DNA from: Escarpia spicata
Lineage: Eukaryota > Annelida > Polychaeta > Sabellida > Siboglinidae
DNA: 64,000 nt
Assembly (NCBI GenBank): GCA_963995525.1
Contig: OZ023209.1
Location: 7,813,381-7,877,380 of the forward strand
Direction: 5' to 3'
In this document: in pieces, positions 35,781-50,170 of the stretch
How the letters are laid out: each line of letters opens with the position of its first letter
How positions within the stretch are numbered: the first letter of the stretch is position 1
Position numbers and translations under genes: made by a program
Notes under the pieces: generated by a model
Seen by the model: only the letters and a program-made list of their open reading frames with translations
Databases searched by the model: none
Told to the model about the DNA's origin: nothing

Positions 35781-38700
35781 AACAACGACATGCCTTACAC
35801 ACCACAGACTACAAACTACAAACAACGACATGCCTTACACACTACAGACTACAAACTACAAACAACGACATGCCTTACATACTACAGACTACAAACTACA
35901 AACAACGACATGCCTTACACACCACAGACTACAAACTACAAACAACGACATGCCTTACACATCACAGACTACAAACTACAAACAACGACATGCCTTACAC
36001 ACCACAGACTACAACCTACAAACAACGACATGCCTTACACACCACAGACTACAACCTACAAACAACGACAAGCCTTACACACCACAGACTACAAACTACA
36101 AACAACGACATGCCTTACACACCACAGACTACAACCTACAAACAACGACATGCCTTACACACCACAGACTACAAACTACAAACAACGACATGCCTTACAC
36201 ACCACAGACTACAACCTACAAACAACGACAAGCCTTACACACCACAGACTACAAACTACAAACAACGACATGCCTTACACACTACAGACTACAAACTACA
36301 AACAACGACATGCCTTACACATCATAGACTACAAACTACAAACAATGACATGCCTTACACACTAGAGACTACAAACTACAAACAACGACATGCCTTACAC
36401 ACCACAGACTACAAACTACAAACAACGACATGCCTTACACACTACAGACTACAAACTACAAACAACGACATGCCTTACACATCACAGACTACAAACTACA
36501 AACAACGACATGCCTTACACACCACAGACTACAACCTACAAACAACGACAAGCCTTACACACCACAGACTACAAACTACAAACAACGACATGCCTTACAC
36601 ACCACAGACTACAAACTACAAAAAACGACATGCCTTACACACCACAGACTACAACCTACAAACAACGACAAGCCTTACACACCACAGACTACAAACTACA
36701 AACAACGACATGCCTTACACACCACAGAGTACAAACTACAAACAACGACATGCCTTACACATCACAGACTACAAACTACAAACAACGACATGCCTTACAC
36801 ACCACAGACTACAACCTACAAACAACGACAAGCCTTACACACCACAGACTACAAACTACAAACAACGACATGCCTTACACACCACAGACTACAAACTACA
36901 AACAACGACATGCCTTACACACCACAGACTACAAACTACAAAAAACGACATGCCTTACACACCACAGACTACAACCTACAAACAACGACAAGCCTTACAC
37001 ACCACAGACTACAAACTACAAACAACGACATGCCTTACACACCACAGAGTACAAACTACAAACAACGACATGCCTTACACACCACAGACTACAACCTACA
37101 AACAACGACAAGCCTTACACACCACATACTACAACCTACAAACAACGACATGCCTTACACACCACAGACTACAAACTACAAACAACGACATGCCTTACAC
37201 ACTACAGACTACAAACTACAAACAACGACATGCCTTACACACTACAGACTACAAACTACAAACAACGACATGCCTTACACACCACAGACTACAAACTACA
37301 AACAACGACATGCCTTACACATCACAGACTACAAACTACAAACAACGACATGCCTTACACACCACAGACTACAACCTACAAACAACGACATGCCTTACAC
37401 ACCACAGACTACAAACTACAAACAACGACAAGCCTTACACACCACATACTACAACCTACAAACAACGACATGCCTTACACACCACAGACTACAAACTACA
37501 AACAACGACATGCCTTACACACTACAGACTACAAACTACAAACAACGACATGCCTTACACACCACAGACTACAACCTACAAACAACGACAAGCCTTACAC
37601 ACCACAGACTAGAAACTACAAACAACGACATGCCTTACACACCACAGACTACAAACTACAAAAAACGACATGCCTTACACACCACAGACTACAACCTACA
37701 AACAACGACAAGCCTTACACACCACAGACTACAAACTACAAACAACGACATGCCTTACACACCACAGACTACAAACTACAAACAACGACATGCCTTACAC
37801 ACCACAGACTACAACCTACAAACAACGACAAGCCTTACACACCACATACTACAACCTACAAACAACGACATGCCTTACACACCACAGACTACAAACTACA
37901 AACAACGACATGCCTTACACACTACAGACTACAAACTACAAACAACGACATGCCTTACATACTACAGACTACAAACTACAAACAACGACATGCCTTACAC
38001 ACCACAGACTACAAACTACAAACAACGACATGCCTTACACATCACAGACTACAAACTACAAACAACGACATGCCTTACACACCACAGACTACAACCTACA
38101 AACAACGACATGCCTTACACACCACAGACTACAACCTACAAACAACGACAAGCCTTACACACCACAGACTACAAACTACAAACAACGACATGCCTTACAC
38201 ACCACAGACTACAACCTACAAACAACGACATGCCTTACACACCACAGACTACAAACTACAAACAACGACATGCCTTACACACCACAGACTACAACCTACA
38301 AACAACGACAAGCCTTACACACCACAGACTACAAACTACAAACAACGACATGCCTTACACACTACAGACTACAAACTACAAACAACGACATGCCTTACAC
38401 ATCATAGACTACAAACTACAAACAATGACATGCCTTACACACTAGAGACTACAAACTACAAACAACGACATGCCTTACACACCACAGACTACAAACTACA
38501 AACAACGACATGCCTTACACACTACAGACTACAAACTACAAACAACGACATGCCTTACACATCACAGACTACAAACTACAAACAACGACATGCCTTACAC
38601 ACCACAGACTACAACCTACAAACAACGACAAGCCTTACACACCACAGACTACAAACTACAAACAACGACATGCCTTACACACCACAGACTACAAACTACA

Positions 38701-39640
38701 AAAAACGACATGCCTTACACACCACAGACTACAACCTACAAACAACGACAAGCCTTACACACCACAGACTACAAACTACAAACAACGACATGCCTTACAC
38801 ACCACAGAGTACAAACTACAAACAACGACATGCCTTACACATCACAGACTACAAACTACAAACAACGACATGCCTTACACACCACAGACTACAACCTACA
38901 AACAACGACAAGCCTTACACACCACAGACTACAAACTACAAACAACGACATGCCTTACACACCACAGACTACAAACTACAAACAACGACATGCCTTACAC
39001 ACCACAGACTACAAACTACAAAAAACGACATGCCTTACACACCACAGACTACAACCTACAAACAACGACAAGCCTTACACACCACAGACTACAAACTACA
39101 AACAACGACATGCCTTACACACCACAGAGTACAAACTACAAACAACGACATGCCTTACACACCACAGACTACAACCTACAAACAACGACAAGCCTTACAC
39201 ACCACATACTACAACCTACAAACAACGACATGCCTTACACACCACAGACTACAAACTACAAACAACGACATGCCTTACACACTACAGACTACAAACTACA
39301 AACAACGACATGCCTTACACACTACAGACTACAAACTACAAACAACGACATGCCTTACACACCACAGACTACAAACTACAAACAACGACATGCCTTACAC
39401 ATCACAGACTACAAACTACAAACAACGACATGCCTTACACACCACAGACTACAACCTACAAACAACGACATGCCTTACACACCACAGACTACAAACTACA
39501 AACAACGACAAGCCTTACACACCACATACTACAACCTACAAACAACGACATGCCTTACACACCACAGACTACAAACTACAAACAACGACATGCCTTACAC
39601 ACTACAGACTACAAACTACAAACAACGACATGCCTTACAC
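35781..39640 (+). repeat. Satellite duplication, offset 2,080 bp
   Basis: About 1.78 kb at 35,781-37,560 matches 37,861-39,640. Shared marks include TTACATACT (35,876 and 37,956), TCATAGACT followed by CTAGAGACT (36,321/36,361 and 38,401/38,441), AAAAAACGAC and CACAGAGTAC. Related blocks containing the CTAGAGACT mark also end near 35,165 and 40,245, so this region is a patchwork with spacings of 1,200, 2,080 and 1,800 bp. Confidence 0.82.
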
Positions 39641-42600
39641 ACTACAGACTACAAACTACAAACAACGACATGCCTTACACACCACAGACTACAAACTACA
39701 AACAACGACATGCCTTACACATCACAGACTACAAACTACAAACAACGACATGCCTTACACACCACAGACTACAACCTACAAACAACGACATGCCTTACAC
39801 ACCACAGACTACAAACTACAAACAACGACATGCCTTACACATCACAGACTACAAACTACAAACAACGACATGCCTTACACACCACAGACTACAACCTACA
39901 AACAACGACATGCCTTACACACCACAGACTACAACCTACAAACAACGACAAGCCTTACACACCACAGACTACAAACTACAAACAACGACATGCCTTACAC
40001 ACCACAGACTACAACCTACAAACAACGACATGCCTTACACACCACAGACTACAAACTACAAACAACGACATGCCTTACACACCACAGACTACAACCTACA
40101 AACAACGACAAGCCTTACACACCACAGACTACAAACTACAAACAACGACATGCCTTACACACTACAGACTACAAACTACAAACAACGACATGCCTTACAC
40201 ATCATAGACTACAAACTACAAACAATGACATGCCTTACACACTAGAGACTACAAACTACAAACAACGACATGCCTTACACACCACAGACTACAAACTACA
40301 AACAACGACATGCCTTACACACTACAGACTACAAACTACAAACAACGACATGCCTTACACATCACAGACTACAAACTACAAACAAAGACATGCCTTACAC
40401 ACTACAGACTACAAACTACAAACAACGACATGCCTTACACACCACAGAGTACAACCTACAAACAACGACAAGCCTTACACACCACAGACTACAAACTACA
40501 AACAACGACATGCCTTACACACCACAGACTACAAACTACAAACAACGACATGCCTTACACACCACAGACTACAAACTACAAACAACGACATGCCTTACAC
40601 ACTACAGACTACAAACTACAAACAACGACATGCCTTACACATCACAGAATACAAACTACAAACAATGACATGCCTTACACACTACAGACTACAAACTACA
40701 AACAACGACATGCCTTACACACCACAGACTACAACCTACAAACAACGACAAGCCTTACACACCACAGACTACAAACTACAAACAACGACATGCCTTACAC
40801 ACTACAGACTACAAACTACAAAAAACGACATGCCTTACACACCACAGACTACAACCTACAAACAACGACAAGCCTTACACACCACAGACTACAAACTACA
40901 AACAACGACATGCCTTACACACCACAGACTACAAACTACAAACAACGACATGCCTTACACACCACAGACTACAACCTACAAACAACGACAAGCCTTACAC
41001 ACCACATACTACAACCTACAAACAACGACATGCCTTACACACCACAGACTACAAACTACAAACAACGACATGCCTTACACACTACAGACTACAAACTACA
41101 AACAACGACATGCCTTACACACTACAGACTACAAACTACAAACAACGACATGCCTTACACACCACAGACTACAAACTACAAACAACGACATGCCTTACAC
41201 ATCACAGACTACAAACTACAAACAACGACATGCCTTACACACCACAGACTACAACCTACAAACAACGACATGCCTTACACACCACAGACTACAACCTACA
41301 AACAACGTCAAGCCTTACACACCACAGACTACAAACTACAAACAACGACATGCCTTACACACCACAGACTACAACCTACAAACAACGACATGCCTTACAC
41401 ACCACAGACTACAAACTACAAACAACGACATGCCTTACACACCACAGACTACAACCTACAAACAACGACAAGCCTTACACACCACAGACTACAAACTACA
41501 AACAACGACATGCCTTACACACCACAGACTACAAACTACAAACAACGACATGCCTTACACACTACAGACTACAACCTACAAACAACGACATGCCTTACAC
41601 ATCACAGACTACAAACTACAAACAATGACATGCCTTACACACTACAGACTACAAACTACAAACAACGACATGCCTTACACACCACAGTCTACAACCTACA
41701 AACAACGACAAGCCTTACACACCACATACTACAAACTACAAACAACGACATGCCTTACACACCACAGACTACAAACTACAAACAACGACATGCCTTACAC
41801 ACTACAGACTACAAACTACAAACAACGACATGCCTTACACACTACAGACTACAAACTACAAACAACGACATGCCTTACACACCACAGACTACAAACTACA
41901 AACAACGACATGCCTTACACATCACAGACTACAAACTACAAACAACGACATGCCTTACACACCACAGACTACAACCTACAAACAACGACATGCCTTACAC
42001 ACCACAGACTACAAACTACAAACAACGACATGCCTTACACACCACAGACTACAACCTACAAACAACGACAAGCCTTACACACCACAGACTACAAACTACA
42101 AACAACGACATGCCTTACACACCACAGATTACAAACTACAAACAACGACATGCCTTACACACTACAGACTACAACCTACAAACAACGACATGCCTTACAC
42201 ATCAGACTACAAACTACAAACAATGACATGCCTTACACACTACAGACTACAAACTACAAACAACGACATGCCTTACACACCACAGTTTACAACCTACAAA
42301 CAACGACAAGCCTTACACATCACAGACTACAAACTACAAAAAACGACATGCCTTACACACCACAGACTACAAACTACAAACAACGACATGCCTTACACAT
42401 CACAGACTACAAACTACAAACAACGACAAGCCTTACACACTACAGACTACAAACTACAAACAACGACATGCCTTACACACCACAGTCTACAACCTACAAA
42501 CAACGACAAGCCTTACACATCACAGACTACAAACTACAAACAACGACATGCCTTACACACCACAGACTACAACCTACAAACAACGACAAGCCTTACACAC

Positions 42601-45600
42601 CACAGACTACAAACTACAAACAACGACATGCCTTACAAACCACAGACTACAAACTACAAACAACGACATGCCTTACACACCACAGACTACAAACTACAAA
42701 CAACGACATGCCTTACACACTACAGACTACAAACTACAAACAACGACATGCCTTACACATCACAGACTACAAACTACAAACAATGCCATGCCTTACACAC
42801 TACAGACTACAAACTACAAACAACGACATGCCTTACACACCACAGACTACAACCTACAAACGACGACAAGCCTTACACACCACAGACTACAAACTACAAA
42901 CAACGACATGCCATACACACCACAGACTACAAACTACAAACAACGACATGCCTTACACACCACAGACTACAACCTACAAACAACGACAAGCCTTACACAC
43001 CACAGACTACAACCTACAAACAACGACATGCCTTACACACCACAGACTACAACCTACAAACAACGACATGCCTTACACACCACAGACTACAAACTACAAA
43101 CAACGACATGCCTTACACACTACAGACTACAACCTACAAACAACGACATGCCTTACACATCACAGACTACAAACTACAAACAATGACATGCCTTACACAC
43201 TACAGACTACAAACTACAAACAACGACATGCCTTACACACCACAGTTTACAACCTACAAACAACGACAAGCCTTACACATCACAGACTACAAACTACAAA
43301 CAACGACATGCCTTACACACCACAGACTACAAACTACAAACAACGACATGCCTTACACATCACAGACTACAAACTACAAACAACGACAAGCCTTACACAC
43401 TACAGACTACAAACTACAAACAACGACATGCCTTACACACTACAGACTACAAACTACAAACAACGACATGCCTTACACATCACAGACTACAAACTACAAA
43501 CAATGCCATGCCTTACACACTACAGACTACAAACTACAAACAACGACATGCCTTACACACCACAGACTACAACCTACAAACGACGACAAGCCTTACACAC
43601 CACAGACTACAAACTACAAACAACGACATGCCTTACACACCACAGACTACAAACTACAAACAACGACATGCCTTACACACCACAGACTACAACCTACAAA
43701 CAACGACAAGCCTTACACACCACAGACTACAACCTACAAACAACGACATGCCTTACACACCACAGACTACAAACTACAAACAACGACATGCCTTACACAC
43801 TACAGACTACAAACTACAAACAACGACATGCCTTACACACTACAGACTACAAACTACAAACAACGACATGCCTTACACACCACAGACTACAAACTACAAA
43901 CAACGACATGCCTTACACATCACAGACTACAAACTACAAACAACGACATGCCTTACACACCAAAGACTACAACCTACAAACAACGACATGCCTTACACAC
44001 CACAGACTACAAACTACAAACAACGACATGCCTTTCACACCACAGACTACAACCTACAAACAACGACAAGCCTTACACACCACAGACTACAAACTACAAA
44101 CAACGACATGCCTTACACACCACAGATTACAAACTACAAACAACGACATGCCTTACACACTACAGACTACAACCTACAAACAACGACATGCCTTACACAT
44201 CACAGACTACAAACTACAAACAATGACATGCCTTACACACTACAGACTACAAACTACAAACAACGACATGCCTTACACACCACAGTTTACAACCAACAAA
44301 CAACGACAAGCCTTACACATCACAGACTACAAACTACAAACAACGACATGCCTTACACACCACAGACTACAAACTACAAACAACGACATGCCTTACACAT
44401 CACAGACTACAAACTACAAACAACGACAAGCCTTACACACTACAGACTACAAACTACAAACAACGACATGCCTTACACACCACAGTCTACAACCTACAAA
44501 CAACGACAAGCCTTACACATCACAGACTACAAACTACAAACAACGACATGCCTTACACACCACAGACTACAACCTACAAACAACGACAAGCCTTACACAC
44601 CACAGACTACAAACTACAAACAACGACATGCCTTACAAACCACAGACTACAAACTACAAACAACGACATGCCTTACACACCACAGACTACAAACTAGAAA
44701 CAACGACATGCCTTACACACTACAGACTACAAACTACAAACAACGACATGCCTTACACATCACAGACTACAAACTACAAACAATGCCATGCCTTACACAC
44801 TACAGACTACAAACTACAAACAACGACATGCCTTACACACCACAGACTACAACCTACAAACGACGACAAGCCTTACACACCACAGACTACAAACTACAAA
44901 CAACGACATGCCTTACACACCACAGACTACAACCTACAAACAACGACAAGCCTTACACACCACAGACTACAACCTACAAACAACGACATGCCTTACACAC
45001 CAAAGACTACAACCTACAAACAACGACATGCCTTACACACCACAGACTACAAACTACAAACAACGACATGCCTTACACACTACAGACTACAAACTACAAA
45101 CAACGACATGCCTTACACACCACAGACTACAAACTACAAACAACGACATGCCTTACACATCACAGACTACAAACTACAAACAACGACAGGCCTTACACAC
45201 CACAGACTACAACCTACAAACAACGACATGCCTTACACACCACAGACTACAAACTACAAACAACGACAAGCCTTACACATCACAGACTACAAACTACAAA
45301 CAACGACATGCCTTACACACCACAGACTACAACCTACAAACAACGACATGCCTTACACATCACAGACTACAAACTACAAACAACGACAAGCCTTACACAC
45401 CACAGACTACAAACTACAAACAACGACATGCCTTACACATCACAGACTACAAACTACAAACAACGACATGCCTTACACACCACAGACTACAACCTACAAA
45501 CAACGACATGCCTTACACACCACAGACTACAAACTACAAACAACGACATGCCTTACACACTACAGACTACAACCTACAAACAACGACATGCCTTACACAT

Positions 45601-48600
45601 CACAGACTACAAACTACAAACAATGACATGCCTTACACACTACAGACTACAAACTACAAACAACGACATGCCTTACAAACCACAGACTACAAACTACAAA
45701 CAACGATATGCCTTACACACCACAGACTACAAACTACAAACAACGACATGCCTTACACACTACAGACTACAACCTACAAACAACGACATGCCTTACACAT
45801 CATAGACTACAAACTACAAACAATGACATGGCTTACACACCACAGACTACAACCTACAAACAACGACATGCCTTACACACCACAGACTACAAACTACAAA
45901 CAACGACATGCCTTACACACCACAGACTACAACCTACAAACAACGACATGCCTTACACATCACAGACTACAAACTACAAACAACGACAAGCCTTACACAC
46001 CACAGACTACAAACTACAAACAACGACATGCCTTACACATCACAGACTACAAACTACAAACAACGACATGCCTTACACACCACAGACTACAACCTACAAA
46101 CAACGACATGCCTTACACACCACAGACTACAAACTACAAACAACGACATGCCTTACACACCACAGACTACAACCTACAAACAACGACAAGCCTTACACAC
46201 CACAGACTACAAACTACAAACAACGACATGCCTTACACACCACAGACTACAAACTACAAACAACGACATGCCTTACACACTACAGACTACAACCTACAAA
46301 CAACGACATGCCTTACACATCACAGACTACAAACTACAAACAATGACATGCCTTACACGCTACACACTACAAACTACAAACAACGACATGCCTTACACAC
46401 CACAGACTACAAACTACAAACAACGACATGCCTTACACACCACAGACTACAAACTACAAACAACGACATGCCTTACACACTACAAACTACAACCTACAAA
46501 CAACGACAAGCCTTACACACCACAGACTACAAACTACAAACAACGACATGCCTTACACACCACAGACTACAAACTACAAACAACGACATGCCTTACACAC
46601 TACAGACTACAAACTACAAACAACGACATGCCTTACACATCATAGACTACAAACTACAAACAATGACATGCCTTACACACTAGAGACTACAAACTACAAA
46701 CAACGACATGGCTTACACACCACAGACTACAACCTACAAACAACGACATGCCTTACACACCACAGACTACAAACTACAAACAACGACATGCCTTACACAC
46801 TACAGACTACAAACTACAAACAACGACATGCCTTACACATCACAGACTACAAACTACAAACAATGACATGCCTTACACACTACAGACTACAAACTACAAA
46901 CAACGACATGCCTTACACACCACAGACTACAACCTACAAGCAACGACAAGCCTTACACACCACAGACTACAAACTACAAACAACGACATGCCTTACACAT
47001 CACAGACTACAAACTACAAACAACGACATGCCTTACACACCACAGACTACAAACTACAAACAACGACATGCCTTACACACTACAGACTACAAACTACAAA
47101 CAACGACATGCCTTACACATCACAGACTACAAACTACAAACAATGACATGCCTTACACACTACAGACTACAAACTACAAACAACGACATGCCTTACACAC
47201 CACAGACTACAACCTACAAACAACGACAAGCCTTACACACCACAGACTACAAACTACAAACAACGACATGCCTTACACACCACAGACTACAAACTACAAA
47301 AAACGACATGCCTTACACACCACAGACTACAACCTACAAACAACGACAAGCCTTACACACCACAGACTACAAACTACAAACAACGACATGCCTTACACAC
47401 CACAGACTACAAACTACAAACAACGACATGCCTTACACACCACAGACTACAACCTACAAACAACGACAAGCCTTACACACCACATACTACAACCTACAAA
47501 CAACGACATGCCTTACACACCACAGACTACAAACTACAAACAACGACATGCCTTACACACTACAGACTACAAACTACAAACAACGACATGCCTTACACAC
47601 TACAGACTACAAACTACAAACAACGACATGCCTTACACACCACAGACTACAAACTACAAACAACGACATGCCTTACACACCACAGACTACAAACTACAAA
47701 AAACGACATGCCTTACACACCACAGACTACAACCTACAAACAACGACAAGCCTTACACACCACAGACTACAAACTACAAACAACGACATGCCTTACACAC
47801 CACAGACTACAAACTACAAACAACGACATGCCTTACACACCACAGACTACAACCTACAAACAACGACAAGCCTTACACACCACATACTACAACCTACAAA
47901 CAACGACATGCCTTACACACCACAGACTACAAACTACAAACAACGACATGCCTTACACACTACAGACTACAAACTACAAACAACGACATGCCTTACACAC
48001 TACAGACTACAAACTACAAACAACGACATGCCTTACACACCACAGACTACAAACTACAAACAACGACATGCCTTACACATCACAGACTACAAACTACAAA
48101 CAACGACATGCCTTACACACCACAGACTACAACCTACAAACAACGACATGCCTTACACACCACAGACTACAACCTACAAACAACGTCAAGCCTTACACAC
48201 CACAGACTACAAACTACAAACAACGACATGCCTTACACACCACAGACTACAACCTACAAACAACGACATGCCTTACACACCACAGACTACAAACTACAAA
48301 CAACGACATGCCTTACACACCACAGACTACAACCTACAAACAACGACAAGCCTTACACACCACAGACTACAAACTACAAACAACGACATGCCTTACACAC
48401 CACAGACTACAAACTACAAACAACGACATGCCTTACACACTACAGACTACAACCTACAAAAAACGACATGCCTTACACACTACAGACTACAAACTACAAA
48501 CAACGACATGCCTTACACACCACAGTCTACAACCTACAAACAACGACAAGCCTTACACACCACATACTACAAACTACAAACAACGACATGCCTTACACAC

Positions 48601-50139
48601 CACAGACTACAAACTACAAACAACGACATGCCTTACACACTACAGACTACAACCTACAAACAACGACAAGCCTTACACACCACAGATTACAAACTACAAA
48701 CAACGACATGCCTTACACACCACAGACTACAAACTACAAACAACGACATGCCTTACACACTACAGACTACAAACTACAAACATCGACATGCCTTACACAT
48801 CACAGACTACAAACTACAAACAATGACATGCCTTACACACTACAGACTACAAACTACAAACAACGACATTCCTTACACACCACAGACTACAACCTACAAA
48901 CAACGACATGCCTTACACACCACAGACTACAAACTACAAACAACGACATGCCTTACACACTACAGACTACAAACTACAAACAACGACATGCCTTACACAT
49001 CACAGACTACAAACTACAAACAATGACATGCCTTACACACCACAGACTACAAACTACAAACAACGACATGCCTTACACACCACAGACTACAACCTACAAA
49101 CAACGACAAGCCTTACACACCACAGACTACAAACTACAAACAACGACATGCCTTACACACCACAGACTACAAACTACAAACAACGACATGCCTTACACAC
49201 CACAGACTACAAACTACAAACAACGACATGCCTTACACACTACAGACTACAAACTACAAACAACGACATGCCTTACACATCACAGACTACAAACTACAAA
49301 CAATGACATGCCTTACACACCACAGACTACAAACTACAAACAACGACATGCCTTACACACCACAGACTACAAACTACAAACAACGACATGCCTTACACAC
49401 TACAGACTACAACCTACAAACAACGACATGCCTTACACACTACAGACTACAAACTACAAACAACGACATGCCTTACACACCACAGACTACAACCTACAAA
49501 TAACGACAAGCCTTACACACCACAGACTACAACCTACAAACAACGACATGCCTTACACACTACAGACTACAACCTACAAACAACGACATGCCTTACACAC
49601 TACAGACTACAAACTACAAACAACGACAAGCCTTACACACCACAGACTACAACCTACAAACAACGACAAGCCTTACACACCACAGACTACAACCTACAAA
49701 CAACGACATGCATTACACACCACAGACTACAAACTACAAACAACGACATGCCTTACACACTACAGACTACAAACTACAAACAACGACATGCCTTACACAC
49801 TACAGACTACAAACAACGACATGCCTTACACACCACAGACTACAAACTACAAACAACGACATGCCTTACACATCACAGACTACAAACTACAAACAACGAC
49901 ATGCCTTACACACCACAGACTACAACCTACAAACAACGACATGCCTTACACACCACAGACTACAAACTACAAACAACGACAAGCCTTACACACCACAGAC
50001 TACAAACTACAAACAACGACATGCCTTACACACCACAGACTACAAACTACAAACAACGACATGCCTTACACACTACAGACTACAAACTACAAACAACGAC
50101 ATGCCTTACACACCACAGACTACAAACTACAAACAAAGA

Positions 50140-50170
50140 CATGCCTTACTCATCACAGCGTATTTCTTAA
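50140..50170. other. Right boundary of the satellite array
   Basis: The last recognisable monomer begins AAAGACATGCC and reads CTTACTCATCACAG, then changes without transition to unrelated sequence (CGTATTTCTTAAACGG) near 50,158. The final 1.7 kb has a higher share of private changes than the interior: CATCGACATG (48,781), CATTCCTTAC (48,868), AAATAACGAC (49,499), CATGCATTAC (49,708), a 33-bp monomer (49,783) and AAAGACATG (50,135). One forward open frame reads 80 bases through the border, by chance. Confidence 0.9.

Larger units (their letters stand above)
1..50157 (+). repeat. 40-bp satellite DNA array, about 1,255 monomers, continuing past the left edge
   Basis: A head-to-tail array of one 40-bp monomer fills the first 50 kb; bases 41-80 and 161-200 are consensus copies. 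The monomer holds two copies of the heptamer ACTACAA, one CpG (in AACGACA) and one CATG. By my count it has 18 A, 14 C, 3 G and 5 T, so 80% of the plus strand is A or C. Common variable sites are ACAT/ACAAGCC, CACACCA/CACACTA/CACATCA and CAAACTAC/CAACCTAC. Rarer ones (CAGTTTAC, CAATGCCATG, GGCTTACA, CATAGACT) mark sub-blocks. All monomers point the same way and no foreign sequence interrupts them. Nearly all are exactly 40 bp; I found ten of 33 bp, one of 47 bp and one of 38 bp. Very long forward open frames cover the array, but all three frames encode the same permuted 40-residue repeat and there is no sign of a gene. Satellite identity is certain; any centromeric or heterochromatic role is inference. 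Confidence 0.98.

Noticed and set aside
1..50157. CRISPR array
   Set aside because: The period is regular, but there are no unique spacers between conserved repeats; the whole 40 bp is repeated, and the context is eukaryotic.
1..50157. Telomere repeat or rDNA spacer
   Set aside because: The monomer is 40 bp and unlike TTAGGG-type repeats, and no rRNA sequence adjoins it.
1..50157. CENP-B box in the satellite monomer
   Set aside because: Neither strand of the monomer resembles the CENP-B box consensus, so centromere identity cannot be argued this way.
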